6,123 nucleotides of DNA from positions 1 to 6,123 of the forward strand of contig JADLCW010000564.1 of assembly GCA_020847015.1 (NCBI GenBank), in the 5' to 3' direction. The notes under the pieces are model-generated. The model had not been told where the DNA came from and did no database searches. It saw only the letters and a program-made list of their open reading frames with translations. Origin of the DNA: Thermomicrobiales bacterium. GTDB lineage: Bacteria > Chloroflexota > Chloroflexia > Thermomicrobiales > UBA6265. Numbering within the stretch: position 1 is the stretch's first letter; each line of letters starts with the position of its first letter. The position numbers and the translations under genes were made by a program. Shown piece by piece: positions 1 through 5,997 of the stretch.

Positions 1-1006
1 CCTGACGAATGGCGTCCGGATTGCGGCCGGTGATCTCCCGGTTTTGCAGCAGCACCCGGCCCGCGTCGGGGCGGCGCAGCCCGGCCAGCGTTTCGACCAG
101 TTCCGCCTGCCCGTTGCCTTCCACCCCACAGATGCCGACGATCTCGCCGTGGCGCACGGCCAGACTCAACCCCTGCACGGCGTGCTCGCCACGAGAGCCG
201 GCAACGACCAGATCGTCGGCGACCAGAGCCGGACCGGTGGGGTGCGCCGGCGGCCGTTCCACCCGCAGATTCACCTCCCGCCCGACCATCAACTCGGCCA
301 GTTCGGGCGCGGTGGTGTCGGCGGTGCGCCGCGTGCCGACGGTCTTGCCGCGCCGAATGACGGTGACCCGATCGGAGATGGCGGCGACTTCACGCAGCTT
401 GTGGGTGATGAAGATGATGGCCGCGTCGCCTTCCCGCAGCCGATGGAGAATGGCGTACAACTCTTCGACTTCCTGCGGCGTCAGCAGCGCGGTCGGCTCG
501 TCCAGAATCAGGGTGCGGCCGCCCTGGTAGAGGGCGCGCAGAATTTCCACCCGCTGCTGCACCCCCACCGGCAGATCGCCCACCGTGGCGTTGGGGTCCA
601 CCCGCAATCCGTAGCGTTCGGCCAGTTCGCCCACCCGGCGAGCGGCGGCGGCGCGATCGAGCACGGGGCCGCTGCCCCCTTCCGATCCGAGGATCACGTT
701 TTCGGTGACGGTGAAGCGGGGGATGAGCATGAAGTGCTGGTGCACCATGCCCAAACCGGCGTTGACGGCGTCGCGCGGCCCGCGGAAGTGCACCGGCGCG
801 CCGTCGATGCGAATGTCCCCGGCGTCCGGCTGATACAACCCGAACAGGATGTTCATCAGGGTCGATTTGCCGGCCCCGTTCTCACCGAGCAGCGCATGGA
901 TCTCGCCGCGGCGCACGACGAGGGTGATGCCGTCGTTGGCGACGACACCGGGGAACCGCTTGACGATGCCCCGCATTTCGACGGCCGGGGGGGCGACGGC
1001 GGTCAT
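1..1006 (-). CDS. Nucleoside-type (BMP-associated) ABC transporter ATP-binding protein, C-terminus cut by window edge
   Basis: Energises uptake of the ligand caught by the neighbouring BMP-family binding protein, by ATP hydrolysis at the inner face of the membrane. About 335 residues are visible. Domain 1 has Walker A GENGAGKST (residues 41-49), Q-loop MVHQHFM (87-93), signature region LPVGVQQRVEI (145-155), Walker B TLILDEPTALLTP (165-177) and H-loop FITHKL (199-204). A second ATPase domain starts near residue 260, with a degenerate P-loop read as GVEGNGQAE. A double ATPase with the LPVG.QQR signature in place of LSGGQ is typical of the sugar/nucleoside (YufO/NupA/RbsA-like) class, usually about 500 residues, so roughly a third is missing off the left edge. 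The start at 1006 is preceded by GAGG five bases upstream. It lies 107 bases downstream of the binding-protein gene, in the same direction, and is probably co-transcribed with it. The exact substrate cannot be read from the sequence; nucleosides are the family-level guess. Confidence 0.93.
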   Translation of the reverse strand, partial: MTAVAPPAVEMRGIVKRFPGVVANDGITLVVRRGEIHALLGENGAGKSTLMNILFGLYQPDAGDIRIDGAPVHFRGPRDAVNAGLGMVHQHFMLIPRFTVTENVILGSEGGSGPVLDRAAAARRVGELAERYGLRVDPNATVGDLPVGVQQRVEILRALYQGGRTLILDEPTALLTPQEVEELYAILHRLREGDAAIIFITHKLREVAAISDRVTVIRRGKTVGTRRTADTTAPELAELMVGREVNLRVERPPAHPTGPALVADDLVVAGSRGEHAVQGLSLAVRHGEIVGICGVEGNGQAELVETLAGLRRPDAGRVLLQNREITGRNPDAIRQ

Positions 1007-1023
1007 CGCGTCCTCGTCGCCGG

Positions 1024-1049
1024 GGCGGCGCGCCGGGAAGCGCGCCGCC
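1024..1049 (-). other. Intercistronic RNA hairpin between binding protein and ATPase genes
   Basis: Perfect inverted repeat: arm GGCGGCGCGC (1024-1033), six-base loop, arm GCGCGCCGCC (1040-1049). In the minus-strand transcript it forms a 10-bp all-GC stem, 65 bases after the binding-protein stop codon and 17 bases before the ATPase start. No U-run follows, so it is not a standard intrinsic terminator. In binding-protein-dependent transporter operons such hairpins often protect the upstream message from 3' decay or cause partial termination, so that the binding protein is made in excess. That role is inferred here. Confidence 0.6.
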
Positions 1050-1113
1050 TGCGGCCTGGGCAGATCGACCGGTGGCCGCGCCGGCCTGGTTGGGGCGGGC
1101 GCGCGAGAACGGA

Positions 1114-2196
1114 TTAGCTGCTCGGGGTGGCCGCCGCGCCGATCGCATCGGGCGCCACCGGCTTGAAGACGGCCAATTGTTCCTCGTCGGCGGGCACGAC
1201 CAGCGTGCCGTCGATGATGGCCTGCTTGTAGCGATCGACCAGCGCCATCACCTCGTTGGGCACGTGGCCGCCGGGGTTGAGCAGATCGACGCCACCTTCC
1301 TTCAGCCCCAGATCGAGCACGCCGCCCTTGAATTCGTCATCGACCACCTCCTGCACGACCGTGACGACGGCGGTGTCGATGCCCTTGGCGGCGACGCAGA
1401 GCTGGAAATCGGCGCCGAGTTGGGCCTGATCGGCGTCGGCGGCGATCACCCAGAACCCGGCCCCCTTCTCCTTGGCGGCATCGAAGCAGCCGACGCCGGT
1501 TTTGCCGGCGATGGCGAAGGCGATGTCGGCCCCCTGGTTGTACTGGGCCAGCGTCAATTCCTTGCCCAGCGCCGGGTCGTCGAAGGTGTCGGCGTAGGCG
1601 ACGATCACCTCGGTTTCCGGGTTGGCCGATTTGGCCCCGGCTTCGTAGCCGACGGCGTAGCGAACCACCGGCGGGATCTTCATCCCGGCCACCGCGCCGA
1701 TCTTGTGCGAGGCGCTGACCATGGCGGCGGCGACGCCGGCCAGGAAGGCCGCCTCCTGCTCCTTGAAGGTGACCGAGGCGACATTGGGAACCGGCTCGCT
1801 GGTGTCCGGGTCGATGGCCACCGAGTCGATGAGCTGGAACTTGGCGTCCGGGTACTCCTTGGCGACTTCGACCATCGCCTCGGTGAGCAGGAACCCGACG
1901 CCGATGGTGAGCGCTGAGTTCTCGGCCGCCTGAATCAGATTCGGCACGTAGGCGGCGGCGTCGCGGCTTTCGATCACCTGGCCTTTGACGTCGAAATCGT
2001 CCACCGAGCGATCGAGCCCGCGCTTGGCGAGATCGTTGAAGTTCTGGTCGCCCAGGCCGGCGGTGTCGGTCACCATGGTGACCACCAGTTGGTCCTGGGC
2101 GGAGACCCCGGAGTAGCCGAGGACGGCGACCGCCGGGGCGATGGCGGCGGCCTTCAGGATGGACCGGCGGCTGACAAACGCATTGGCGAGCGACAT
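1114..2196 (-). CDS. BMP/PnrA-family ABC transporter substrate-binding protein with Tat-like signal peptide
   Basis: Extracytoplasmic receptor that captures a small ligand, probably a nucleoside, and delivers it to the ABC transporter. 360 residues, normal for the family. The N-terminus carries SRRSILK (residues 9-15), then an alanine-rich hydrophobic stretch and a likely cut after VSA (31-33). This fits a twin-arginine signal (S-R-R-x-x-x-K), with I in place of the usual F. No lipobox cysteine follows, although many family members are lipoproteins. The mature part has the family's early motif GLGDQNFND (47-55; family form G..D.SFN), a GKTGVGCFDAAKEKG region around C237, ADADQ (253-257), and FKGG then LGLKEGGVDLL near the C-terminus. 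The ATG at 2196 is chosen because GGAGGA (2205-2210) sits eight bases upstream; the in-frame GTG two codons earlier would be too close to it. First visible gene of the transporter operon, followed by the ATPase. Family certain; ligand inferred. Confidence 0.93.
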   Translation of the reverse strand: MSLANAFVSRRSILKAAAIAPAVAVLGYSGVSAQDQLVVTMVTDTAGLGDQNFNDLAKRGLDRSVDDFDVKGQVIESRDAAAYVPNLIQAAENSALTIGVGFLLTEAMVEVAKEYPDAKFQLIDSVAIDPDTSEPVPNVASVTFKEQEAAFLAGVAAAMVSASHKIGAVAGMKIPPVVRYAVGYEAGAKSANPETEVIVAYADTFDDPALGKELTLAQYNQGADIAFAIAGKTGVGCFDAAKEKGAGFWVIAADADQAQLGADFQLCVAAKGIDTAVVTVVQEVVDDEFKGGVLDLGLKEGGVDLLNPGGHVPNEVMALVDRYKQAIIDGTLVVPADEEQLAVFKPVAPDAIGAAATPSS

Positions 2197-2482
2197 GTGC
2201 ACGTTCCTCCACTGCTGTGTTTCGGCGTTGGGTCGCGCCCTGATGGATCGCCGGCATGGTAGCAGGAATGGGCCGTTGCGCGCGGCGGTGTGCGACGACG
2301 CATGGCGAGGTCGCGTCAGGCGACCCGGGCGCCGGTCAGGCGCGGCGCGCCGGCCGGGTTCGGGGAGTCGGCGCCGGAGCCGGGCGTGGGATACTCGCGG
2401 TTCACCCGCGCGTCGGCGATGACGCCGAGACCCAGCCCGGCCGCCGGCGGCGCGATCCGGGCGATCGAGTGAGGAGTCGTCC
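2197..2482. other. Divergent intergenic region between BMP transporter and universal stress gene
   Basis: This 286-base spacer must hold promoters for both directions, because the flanking genes point away from each other. For the BMP gene, a weak extended -10 (TGC-TACCAT) is seen on the minus strand at 2264-2256. For the stress gene, TGG-GATACT lies at 2387-2395 on the plus strand. Neither has a recognisable -35, so both are only candidates. Also visible are an 8-base direct repeat GTCAGGCG at 2315-2322 and 2335-2342, and a palindrome GGCGCG-G-CGCGCC at 2339-2351. No convincing coding sequence is seen: the ORFs crossing it are extensions or antisense shadows of the flanking genes. Confidence 0.5.
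2205..2210 (-). promoter_or_regulatory. Ribosome binding site of the BMP-family gene
   Basis: GGAGGA on the minus strand, eight bases before the ATG ending at 2196. It decides between that ATG and the in-frame GTG at 2200-2202, which would leave only two bases of spacing. Confidence 0.7.
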
Positions 2483-3373
2483 ATGGTCGATCGCATGCTC
2501 GTTCCCCTCGATGGCTCGGCGATGGCCGCCGCCGCGATTCCCTTCGTGCTGCGCTTCCCCGTGCGCTTCGTCCGGTTGCTGCGTGTCGAGCCGGATTTTT
2601 CCGTGTTCGACCCCGAGCGGCAAGCGGCGCGCACGGCGCACATCCGCGACGATCTCGCCGCGCTCGCCGACCCGCTGCGGGAGCAGGGGGTGGAGGTCGA
2701 TCTGGCGGTCCGGTCCGGCGACCCGGCTGAGGAGATCATCGCCGCGGCGGCGGATGTCGATCTGATCGTGATGACGACGCGCGGACGCGGCGCGGCGGCG
2801 CGCGCATTGTTCGGCAGTACGGCCGACCGGGTGGTTCGCTACGGAACGACGCCGACGCTGCTGCTGCGGGTCGATGCCGACGGAGCCGCGCCGCCGGCGC
2901 CGACGCGCATAATCGTTCCGCTCGATGGCTCGCCGCGGGCGGAGCAGGCGCTGCCGGAGGCGGCCCGGCTGGCCGAGACGCTGCGGCTGCCGCTCCTCCT
3001 GGTGCGCGTCGTCGATCTCGATGCAACGCTGCGCCGGATCGGGGAACAGCGACCGCAATCAGCGGACTCGGGCGCGGATGCGCGCTACACGGAGGCGCGC
3101 ATCGCGGCGGAGCGGGACGCGGCCGACTACCTGGCTCAGCAGGCCGCGCCATTGCGGGAGCGGGGGGTCGCCGTGACGACGGAGATCATTGCCGGAACCC
3201 CGGTGTTCGTGCTGCTCGATTTGGCGCAGCCGAGCGACCTGATCGTCATGACCAGTCAGGGCGAAAGTGGTCTGCGGCGCTGGCTCATCGGCAGCGTCGC
3301 CGAGAAACTGGTGCGCGAGGCGGCCGCGCCGGTGCTGCTGGTGCACGACAACTCGGCCGCGCCGCTGTCGTAG
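2483..3373 (+). CDS. Tandem-domain universal stress protein (UspA family)
   Basis: Cytoplasmic nucleotide-binding stress protein with two fused UspA domains in 296 residues, the usual size for tandem Usp proteins. Domain 1 (about 2-130) opens with MLVPLDGS (5-12, D10 conserved) and has the phosphate-binding run TTRG (98-101), nine residues, then GST (111-113). Domain 2 (about 138-290) repeats the pattern: IIVPLDGSP with D148, then SQG (258-260), nine residues, GSV (270-272), and the terminal strand APVLLVHD. Both halves keep the G-9x-G-S/T core of ATP-binding Usps, so both probably bind nucleotide. GAGGAG (2471-2476) lies six bases before the ATG. The gene is divergent from the BMP transporter operon and convergent with dapB, so it is probably a single-gene unit. 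Its specific stress role cannot be read from sequence; proteins of this type are linked to starvation, redox or hypoxic stress. Confidence 0.93.
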   Translation: MVDRMLVPLDGSAMAAAAIPFVLRFPVRFVRLLRVEPDFSVFDPERQAARTAHIRDDLAALADPLREQGVEVDLAVRSGDPAEEIIAAAADVDLIVMTTRGRGAAARALFGSTADRVVRYGTTPTLLLRVDADGAAPPAPTRIIVPLDGSPRAEQALPEAARLAETLRLPLLLVRVVDLDATLRRIGEQRPQSADSGADARYTEARIAAERDAADYLAQQAAPLRERGVAVTTEIIAGTPVFVLLDLAQPSDLIVMTSQGESGLRRWLIGSVAEKLVREAAAPVLLVHDNSAAPLS

Positions 3374-3604
3374 CGGCGGCGACTCGTCAGCCAGGTTTGG
3401 CGAGCGCGTCCGCCTCGCCCCCGCGCACCGGCAATGGCGCATCAGGCGCGGCCGCGCTTCGCCCGCGACCGGCGGCTGCCGGCAACTCCGACTGCGCTCG
3501 CAGCGTTCGGTTCCCTCGCGTGCGCGCCGGCCAGCGCAGGCATCGTTCGCCTGCGCCGGCTCATGCGCGCGCACCCGCACAGACTGGGACAATTGGCCGT
3601 CGCA
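3374..3604. other. Convergent gap between the universal stress gene and dapB, rich in inverted repeats
   Basis: This 231-base gap lies between two stop codons. No gene is supported. Three stem-loops are visible: GGCGAG/CTCGCC (3399-3404 with 3414-3419), CCGGC/GCCGG (3469-3473 with 3478-3482), and the larger one at 3530-3560 listed separately. None has a U-run on either strand. It probably serves as a bidirectional 3' end region. Confidence 0.5.
3530..3560. terminator. Candidate bidirectional 3'-end stem-loop between convergent genes
   Basis: Arms GCGCAGGC (3534-3541) and GCCTGCGC (3549-3556) are perfectly complementary around a 7-base loop, ATCGTTC. The stem extends outward past one A-C mismatch by three more G-C pairs (3530-3532 with 3558-3560). 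It lies downstream of both the stress gene and dapB. With no T-run on either side it is not a textbook intrinsic terminator. It may act as a U-less terminator or an mRNA 3'-end stabiliser. Confidence 0.4.
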
Positions 3605-4480
3605 TCACGCGGATCGGGTGCGCGCAGCGGCGTCCGCTGCGGCGAGCGCCTCCGCCGCGCGGAGCGCCGGTCGCGGCAGGACCGGGGAGGGGTCGCGCAG
3701 ATCGGCCGGGCCGTAGAGTCCCGGCCGCTGTCCGATCAGCCAGGCCGCCGCGCGCAGCGCGCCGTCGGCGTAGGCGCGGCGACCGAAGGCGCGGTGCGAG
3801 ACGCGCACCTCGTCGCCCTCGCCCGAAAACACGATCGTATGCTCGCCGGGGTTGCCGCCGCCGCGCACCGCGTGCATGCCGATCTCGCCGGCGCGGCGCG
3901 GCGCGATGCCCTGCCGGCCAAAAATCAGATCCGGCTCCGGTCCGGCCAGCGCTTCGGCCAGCGCGAGCGCGGTGCCGGAGGGGGCGTCCTGCTTGCGGCG
4001 GTGATGCGTTTCCACGATCTCGATATCGTAGCCGGGCAGCAACCGCGCCAGATCGGGCAGGATGGCCAGCAGCGCTCCCACCCCGACACTCATGTTGCGT
4101 GCGACGTAGACCGGCGTCCGCGCTGCCGCCGCCCGCAGCGCCGCGTCCTGCTCCGGCGTCAACCCCGTGACGCCGCACACCAACGGAATTTCATACTCGG
4201 CGCACAGACGAGCGTGCGCGACGACGGCCTCCGGCAGCGAAAAGTCGATCAGCGCCTCCGCGTCGGGGATGAGCGACGCCGGATCGGCGGTCAGACGCGC
4301 GTGCGGCGCGCTCGTGCCGGCGACAGAGACCCATCCGGCCTCCTCGGTTCCGCGGCCGGGCCGCACGATGCCGCCCACGATATGGAAGGCGGGGTCGCCA
4401 GCGGCCGCCGCAGCGATCTCTCGCCCCATGCGGCCGCCAACCCCTGCGATGGCGATGCGAATGGCGATGGTGGAGTTCAT
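3605..4480 (-). CDS. dapB: 4-hydroxy-tetrahydrodipicolinate reductase
   Basis: Second step of the diaminopimelate branch: NAD(P)H-dependent reduction of the DapA product to tetrahydrodipicolinate, on the way to peptidoglycan meso-DAP and lysine; cytoplasmic. 291 residues. The N-terminal Rossmann motif is IAGVGGRMG (11-19). Next come LIDFSLPEAVV, CGVTGLT and ARNMSVGVGALL. The family signature follows: E157, H159, H160, K163, then DAPSGTA (165-171), with H159 and K163 matching the conserved catalytic pair. Later motifs are MHAVRGGGNPGEHTIVFSG and the SHRAFGR region. The usual length is 240-275; the excess is an Ala/Arg-rich tail after GLYGPADL. The start at 4480 is favoured over an in-frame ATG at 4522 because AGGAG (4488-4492) precedes it by seven bases and the Rossmann motif follows directly. 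It lies 99 bases downstream of dapA in the same direction. That gap has a possible weak stem (GGACGG 4531-4536 with CCGTCC 4575-4580). It is probably under the same T-box control. Confidence 0.96.
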   Translation of the reverse strand: MNSTIAIRIAIAGVGGRMGREIAAAAAGDPAFHIVGGIVRPGRGTEEAGWVSVAGTSAPHARLTADPASLIPDAEALIDFSLPEAVVAHARLCAEYEIPLVCGVTGLTPEQDAALRAAAARTPVYVARNMSVGVGALLAILPDLARLLPGYDIEIVETHHRRKQDAPSGTALALAEALAGPEPDLIFGRQGIAPRRAGEIGMHAVRGGGNPGEHTIVFSGEGDEVRVSHRAFGRRAYADGALRAAAWLIGQRPGLYGPADLRDPSPVLPRPALRAAEALAAADAAARTRSA

Positions 4481-4487
4481 GGGGATG

Positions 4488-4492
4488 CTCCT
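4488..4492 (-). promoter_or_regulatory. Ribosome binding site deciding the dapB start
   Basis: AGGAG on the minus strand, seven bases before the ATG ending at 4480. It lies inside the longer reading frame that opens at 4522, and supports the shorter 291-residue protein. Confidence 0.65.
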
Positions 4493-4579
4493 GCGTCGAG
4501 GAATTGAGGAGTCCGGAAGCACGCATCGAAGGACGGCATCCGTATCTGCTCCGCCGCGCCTCGACGGGCGATGTCCGTC

Positions 4580-5509
4580 CTACGCCGCCACCGCTTCCCG
4601 CAGCAGCGCGCAGGCGGCGAGCGCGGATTCCAGACGGCGCTGGCTCGCTTCGGTCAGGGGGACGAGCGGCAGGCGAACATCGGGGGCGCACAACCCGAGC
4701 ATGGCCGCCGCCGTCTTGACCGGAACCGGGTTGGTCTCCACGAAGAGCGCCCGGAACAGATCGAACAGTTCCAGATGCAGGCGGCGCGCCGTAGCGAAGT
4801 CGCCGGCCATGCCGGCGGCCGCCAACGCGGCCACCGCGCCCGGCGCAATATTGGAAGCGACTGAGACGACGCCCTGACCGCCGACGCTGAGCATCGGCAA
4901 TGTCAGCGAATCGTCGCCGGACAGCACCGCGAAGCCGTCCGGAGCCTCACGCACGATCTGGCTGGCCTGATCGAGCGAGCCGCTGGCCTCCTTGACGCCG
5001 ATGATGCCAGGGTGGCTGGCCAACCGCAGCACCGTTTCCGGCAGCACGTTGACGCTGGTGCGACCGGGCACGTTGTACAGCAGCACGGGCAACCCGCCCT
5101 CGTCGGCGACGGCGGTGAAATGGGCAAACAACCCCTCCTGGGTCGGCTTGTTGTAGTAGGGCGCGACGACCAGCGCCGCGTCCGCGCCCAGCGCCCGGGC
5201 CCGGCGGGTGCGCTCGATGGTGGTCGCGGTGCAGTTGCCGCCGGTTCCGGCCACGACCGGCACACGTCCGTTGACCGCTTCGGCCACGATGGCGATGACC
5301 CGCTCGATCTCGTCGCCGGTCATGGTGGCTGCTTCGCCGGTGGTGCCGCAGGGCACGAGCGCGGCTGTGCCTTCGGCGATCTGGAATTCCACGAGGCGGC
5401 GCAGCGCCGGTTCGTCGATGCGGCCGTCGCGAAACGGGGTGATCAGCGCGGTGCAGCTTCCGCTCAGGGTCATGGTCGGGATGCTCGGGGTGGTGGCGCG
5501 AGTGGTCAT
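4580..5509 (-). CDS. dapA: 4-hydroxy-tetrahydrodipicolinate synthase
   Basis: First committed step of lysine/DAP synthesis: condensation of pyruvate with aspartate semialdehyde through a lysine Schiff base; cytoplasmic TIM barrel. 309 residues, close to the usual 290-300 plus a short N-terminal lead. Motifs run in order: TALITPF (20-26), GTTGE (55-59), VAGTGGN (86-92), APYYNKPTQEGL (116-127), LYNVPGRT (144-151), GVKEASG with Schiff-base K173, and SGDDSLTLP. By comparison with E. coli DapA (offset 12), T56/T57, Y119, Y145, R150 and K173 cover the catalytic triad, the substrate arginine and the nucleophile, so the enzyme looks fully active. The ATG at 5509 has GAGAGGAG (5517-5524) seven bases upstream. 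A GTG at 5584 and ATG codon 13 lack comparable sites. First enzyme gene of the unit, preceded by the lysine T-box and followed by dapB. Confidence 0.97.
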   Translation of the reverse strand: MTTRATTPSIPTMTLSGSCTALITPFRDGRIDEPALRRLVEFQIAEGTAALVPCGTTGEAATMTGDEIERVIAIVAEAVNGRVPVVAGTGGNCTATTIERTRRARALGADAALVVAPYYNKPTQEGLFAHFTAVADEGGLPVLLYNVPGRTSVNVLPETVLRLASHPGIIGVKEASGSLDQASQIVREAPDGFAVLSGDDSLTLPMLSVGGQGVVSVASNIAPGAVAALAAAGMAGDFATARRLHLELFDLFRALFVETNPVPVKTAAAMLGLCAPDVRLPLVPLTEASQRRLESALAACALLREAVAA

Positions 5510-5516
5510 GACACGG

Positions 5517-5524
5517 CTCCTCTC
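5517..5524 (-). promoter_or_regulatory. Ribosome binding site of dapA
   Basis: GAGAGGAG on the minus strand, seven bases before the ATG ending at 5509. It rules out the upstream in-frame GTG at 5584 as the main start. Confidence 0.7.
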
Positions 5525-5644
5525 GACCCGCCGAGATGCGCCCGGCAGGGACAGCGACGCCGACCCGGGCGGGCGCGAACCCACCGCGTTCAGGTCGAGC
5601 GTTTGGTTAGCGAAGAAAGCGTGGCTGCGGCGCCGCCGGCAAAC

Positions 5645-5728
5645 TTACCGGGGCGCCTGGCGCTTGGCGCGGGCGCGCCGCCGGCGAGGCGTCGTGAACG
5701 GGGAGCGCGAATCGCGGATGGGGGGCAT
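5645..5728 (-). CDS. Possible 27-residue basic peptide between the T-box terminator and dapA
   Basis: Short frame with ATG at 5726-5728 and TAA at 5645-5647, preceded by GGAGA (5736-5740) eight bases upstream of the ATG. The peptide begins MPPIRDSRSPF and ends RRRRARAKRQAPR; ten of 27 residues are basic (nine Arg, one Lys). It lies 47 bases downstream of the T-box terminator U-run and 135 bases before dapA, in the same direction. I recognise no family. With only one lysine codon it is a poor candidate for a classic lysine leader peptide. Arg-rich short frames also arise by chance at this GC content. The good ribosome site and its place within the regulated transcript are the only positive evidence. 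Confidence 0.35.
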   Translation of the reverse strand: MPPIRDSRSPFTTPRRRRARAKRQAPR

Positions 5729-5775
5729 GAGGTGGTCTCCTTTCGCCCGGTCGCCGCGACACCCGACCCGGAGGC

Positions 5776-5817
5776 AAACGAAAACACCGCCGGCCCCCGG
5801 TTGGGGACGAGCGGTGT
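5776..5817 (-). terminator. T-box-controlled intrinsic terminator before dapA
   Basis: Outer stem ACACCGC (5817-5811) with GCGGTGT (5790-5784), inner stem CCCC (5806-5803) with GGGG (5798-5795) and loop AACC, then a U-rich tail TTTTCGTTT (5784-5776). The CCCC arm and the CGT before it are the same bases used by the antiterminator, so the two structures exclude each other. This is the expected off-state when tRNA-Lys is charged. Confidence 0.9.
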
Positions 5818-5837
5818 CTGCCCGTGGTACCACCCCA
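5802..5837 (-). promoter_or_regulatory. T-box antiterminator
   Basis: Helix A1 pairs TGGGG (5837-5833) with CCCCA (5806-5802). The seven-base bulge TGGTACC (5832-5826) follows, and helix A2 pairs ACG (5825-5823) with CGT (5809-5807). This is the canonical layout. The bulge bases UGGU can pair with tRNA 3' end ACCA, meaning an A discriminator, as in E. coli tRNA-Lys. The usual ACCGCG is ACCACG here, but the opposite strand CGT keeps A2 fully paired. Confidence 0.9.
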
Positions 5838-5994
5838 CTTCGCCGCGCCGATCGCGCGGCCTTCTCTGCACGGCGCGGTCGCCCGCACGATGCAGCGGCT
5901 CGGTAACGGGAGCCGCTCGACTGTTTCCAGTCCCCGCCGCCGCCTACTGGCGCCGACGCGAACGCGTCGGCCGTTCGGGGCGGAGCTCGAGGGT

Positions 5995-5997
5995 CTT
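5995..5997 (-). promoter_or_regulatory. T-box specifier codon AAG (lysine)
   Basis: The 3' side of the specifier loop reads C-GAAC-AAG-A on the minus strand (6002-5994), between the helices CGCCGG (6008-6003) and CCC (5993-5991). T-box specifiers are commonly preceded by GAAC-like bases and followed by a purine, which places the codon at AAG, decoded by tRNA-Lys. Other registers would give AAC (Asn), ACA (Thr) or CAA (Gln), but none fits the flanks as well or the downstream lysine genes. Confidence 0.8.

Noticed and set aside
535..575. ABC signature LPVGVQQRVEI instead of LSGGQ, possible loss of function
   Set aside because: This variant is normal in the first ATPase domain of the BMP-associated nucleoside transporter class.
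987..993. Seven-base C run (minus strand) in codons 5-7 of the ATPase gene, possible phase-variation tract
   Set aside because: Short for slippage, common at this GC content, and the frame is intact through it.
44..1117. Long plus-strand open frame of 357 codons opposite the ABC ATPase
   Set aside because: Antisense shadow of a gene with clear Walker A, Q-loop and Walker B motifs; the product is Gly/His/Arg-rich with no family pattern, typical of high-GC DNA.
2197..2739. N-terminal extension of the BMP protein to a start at 2739
   Set aside because: It would put a signal peptide in the middle of the protein and overlap the divergent gene; GGAGGA fixes the start at 2196.
3434..4507. Plus-strand open frame of 357 codons opposite dapB
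   Set aside because: Antisense to dapB, low-complexity Arg/Gly composition, no domain visible.
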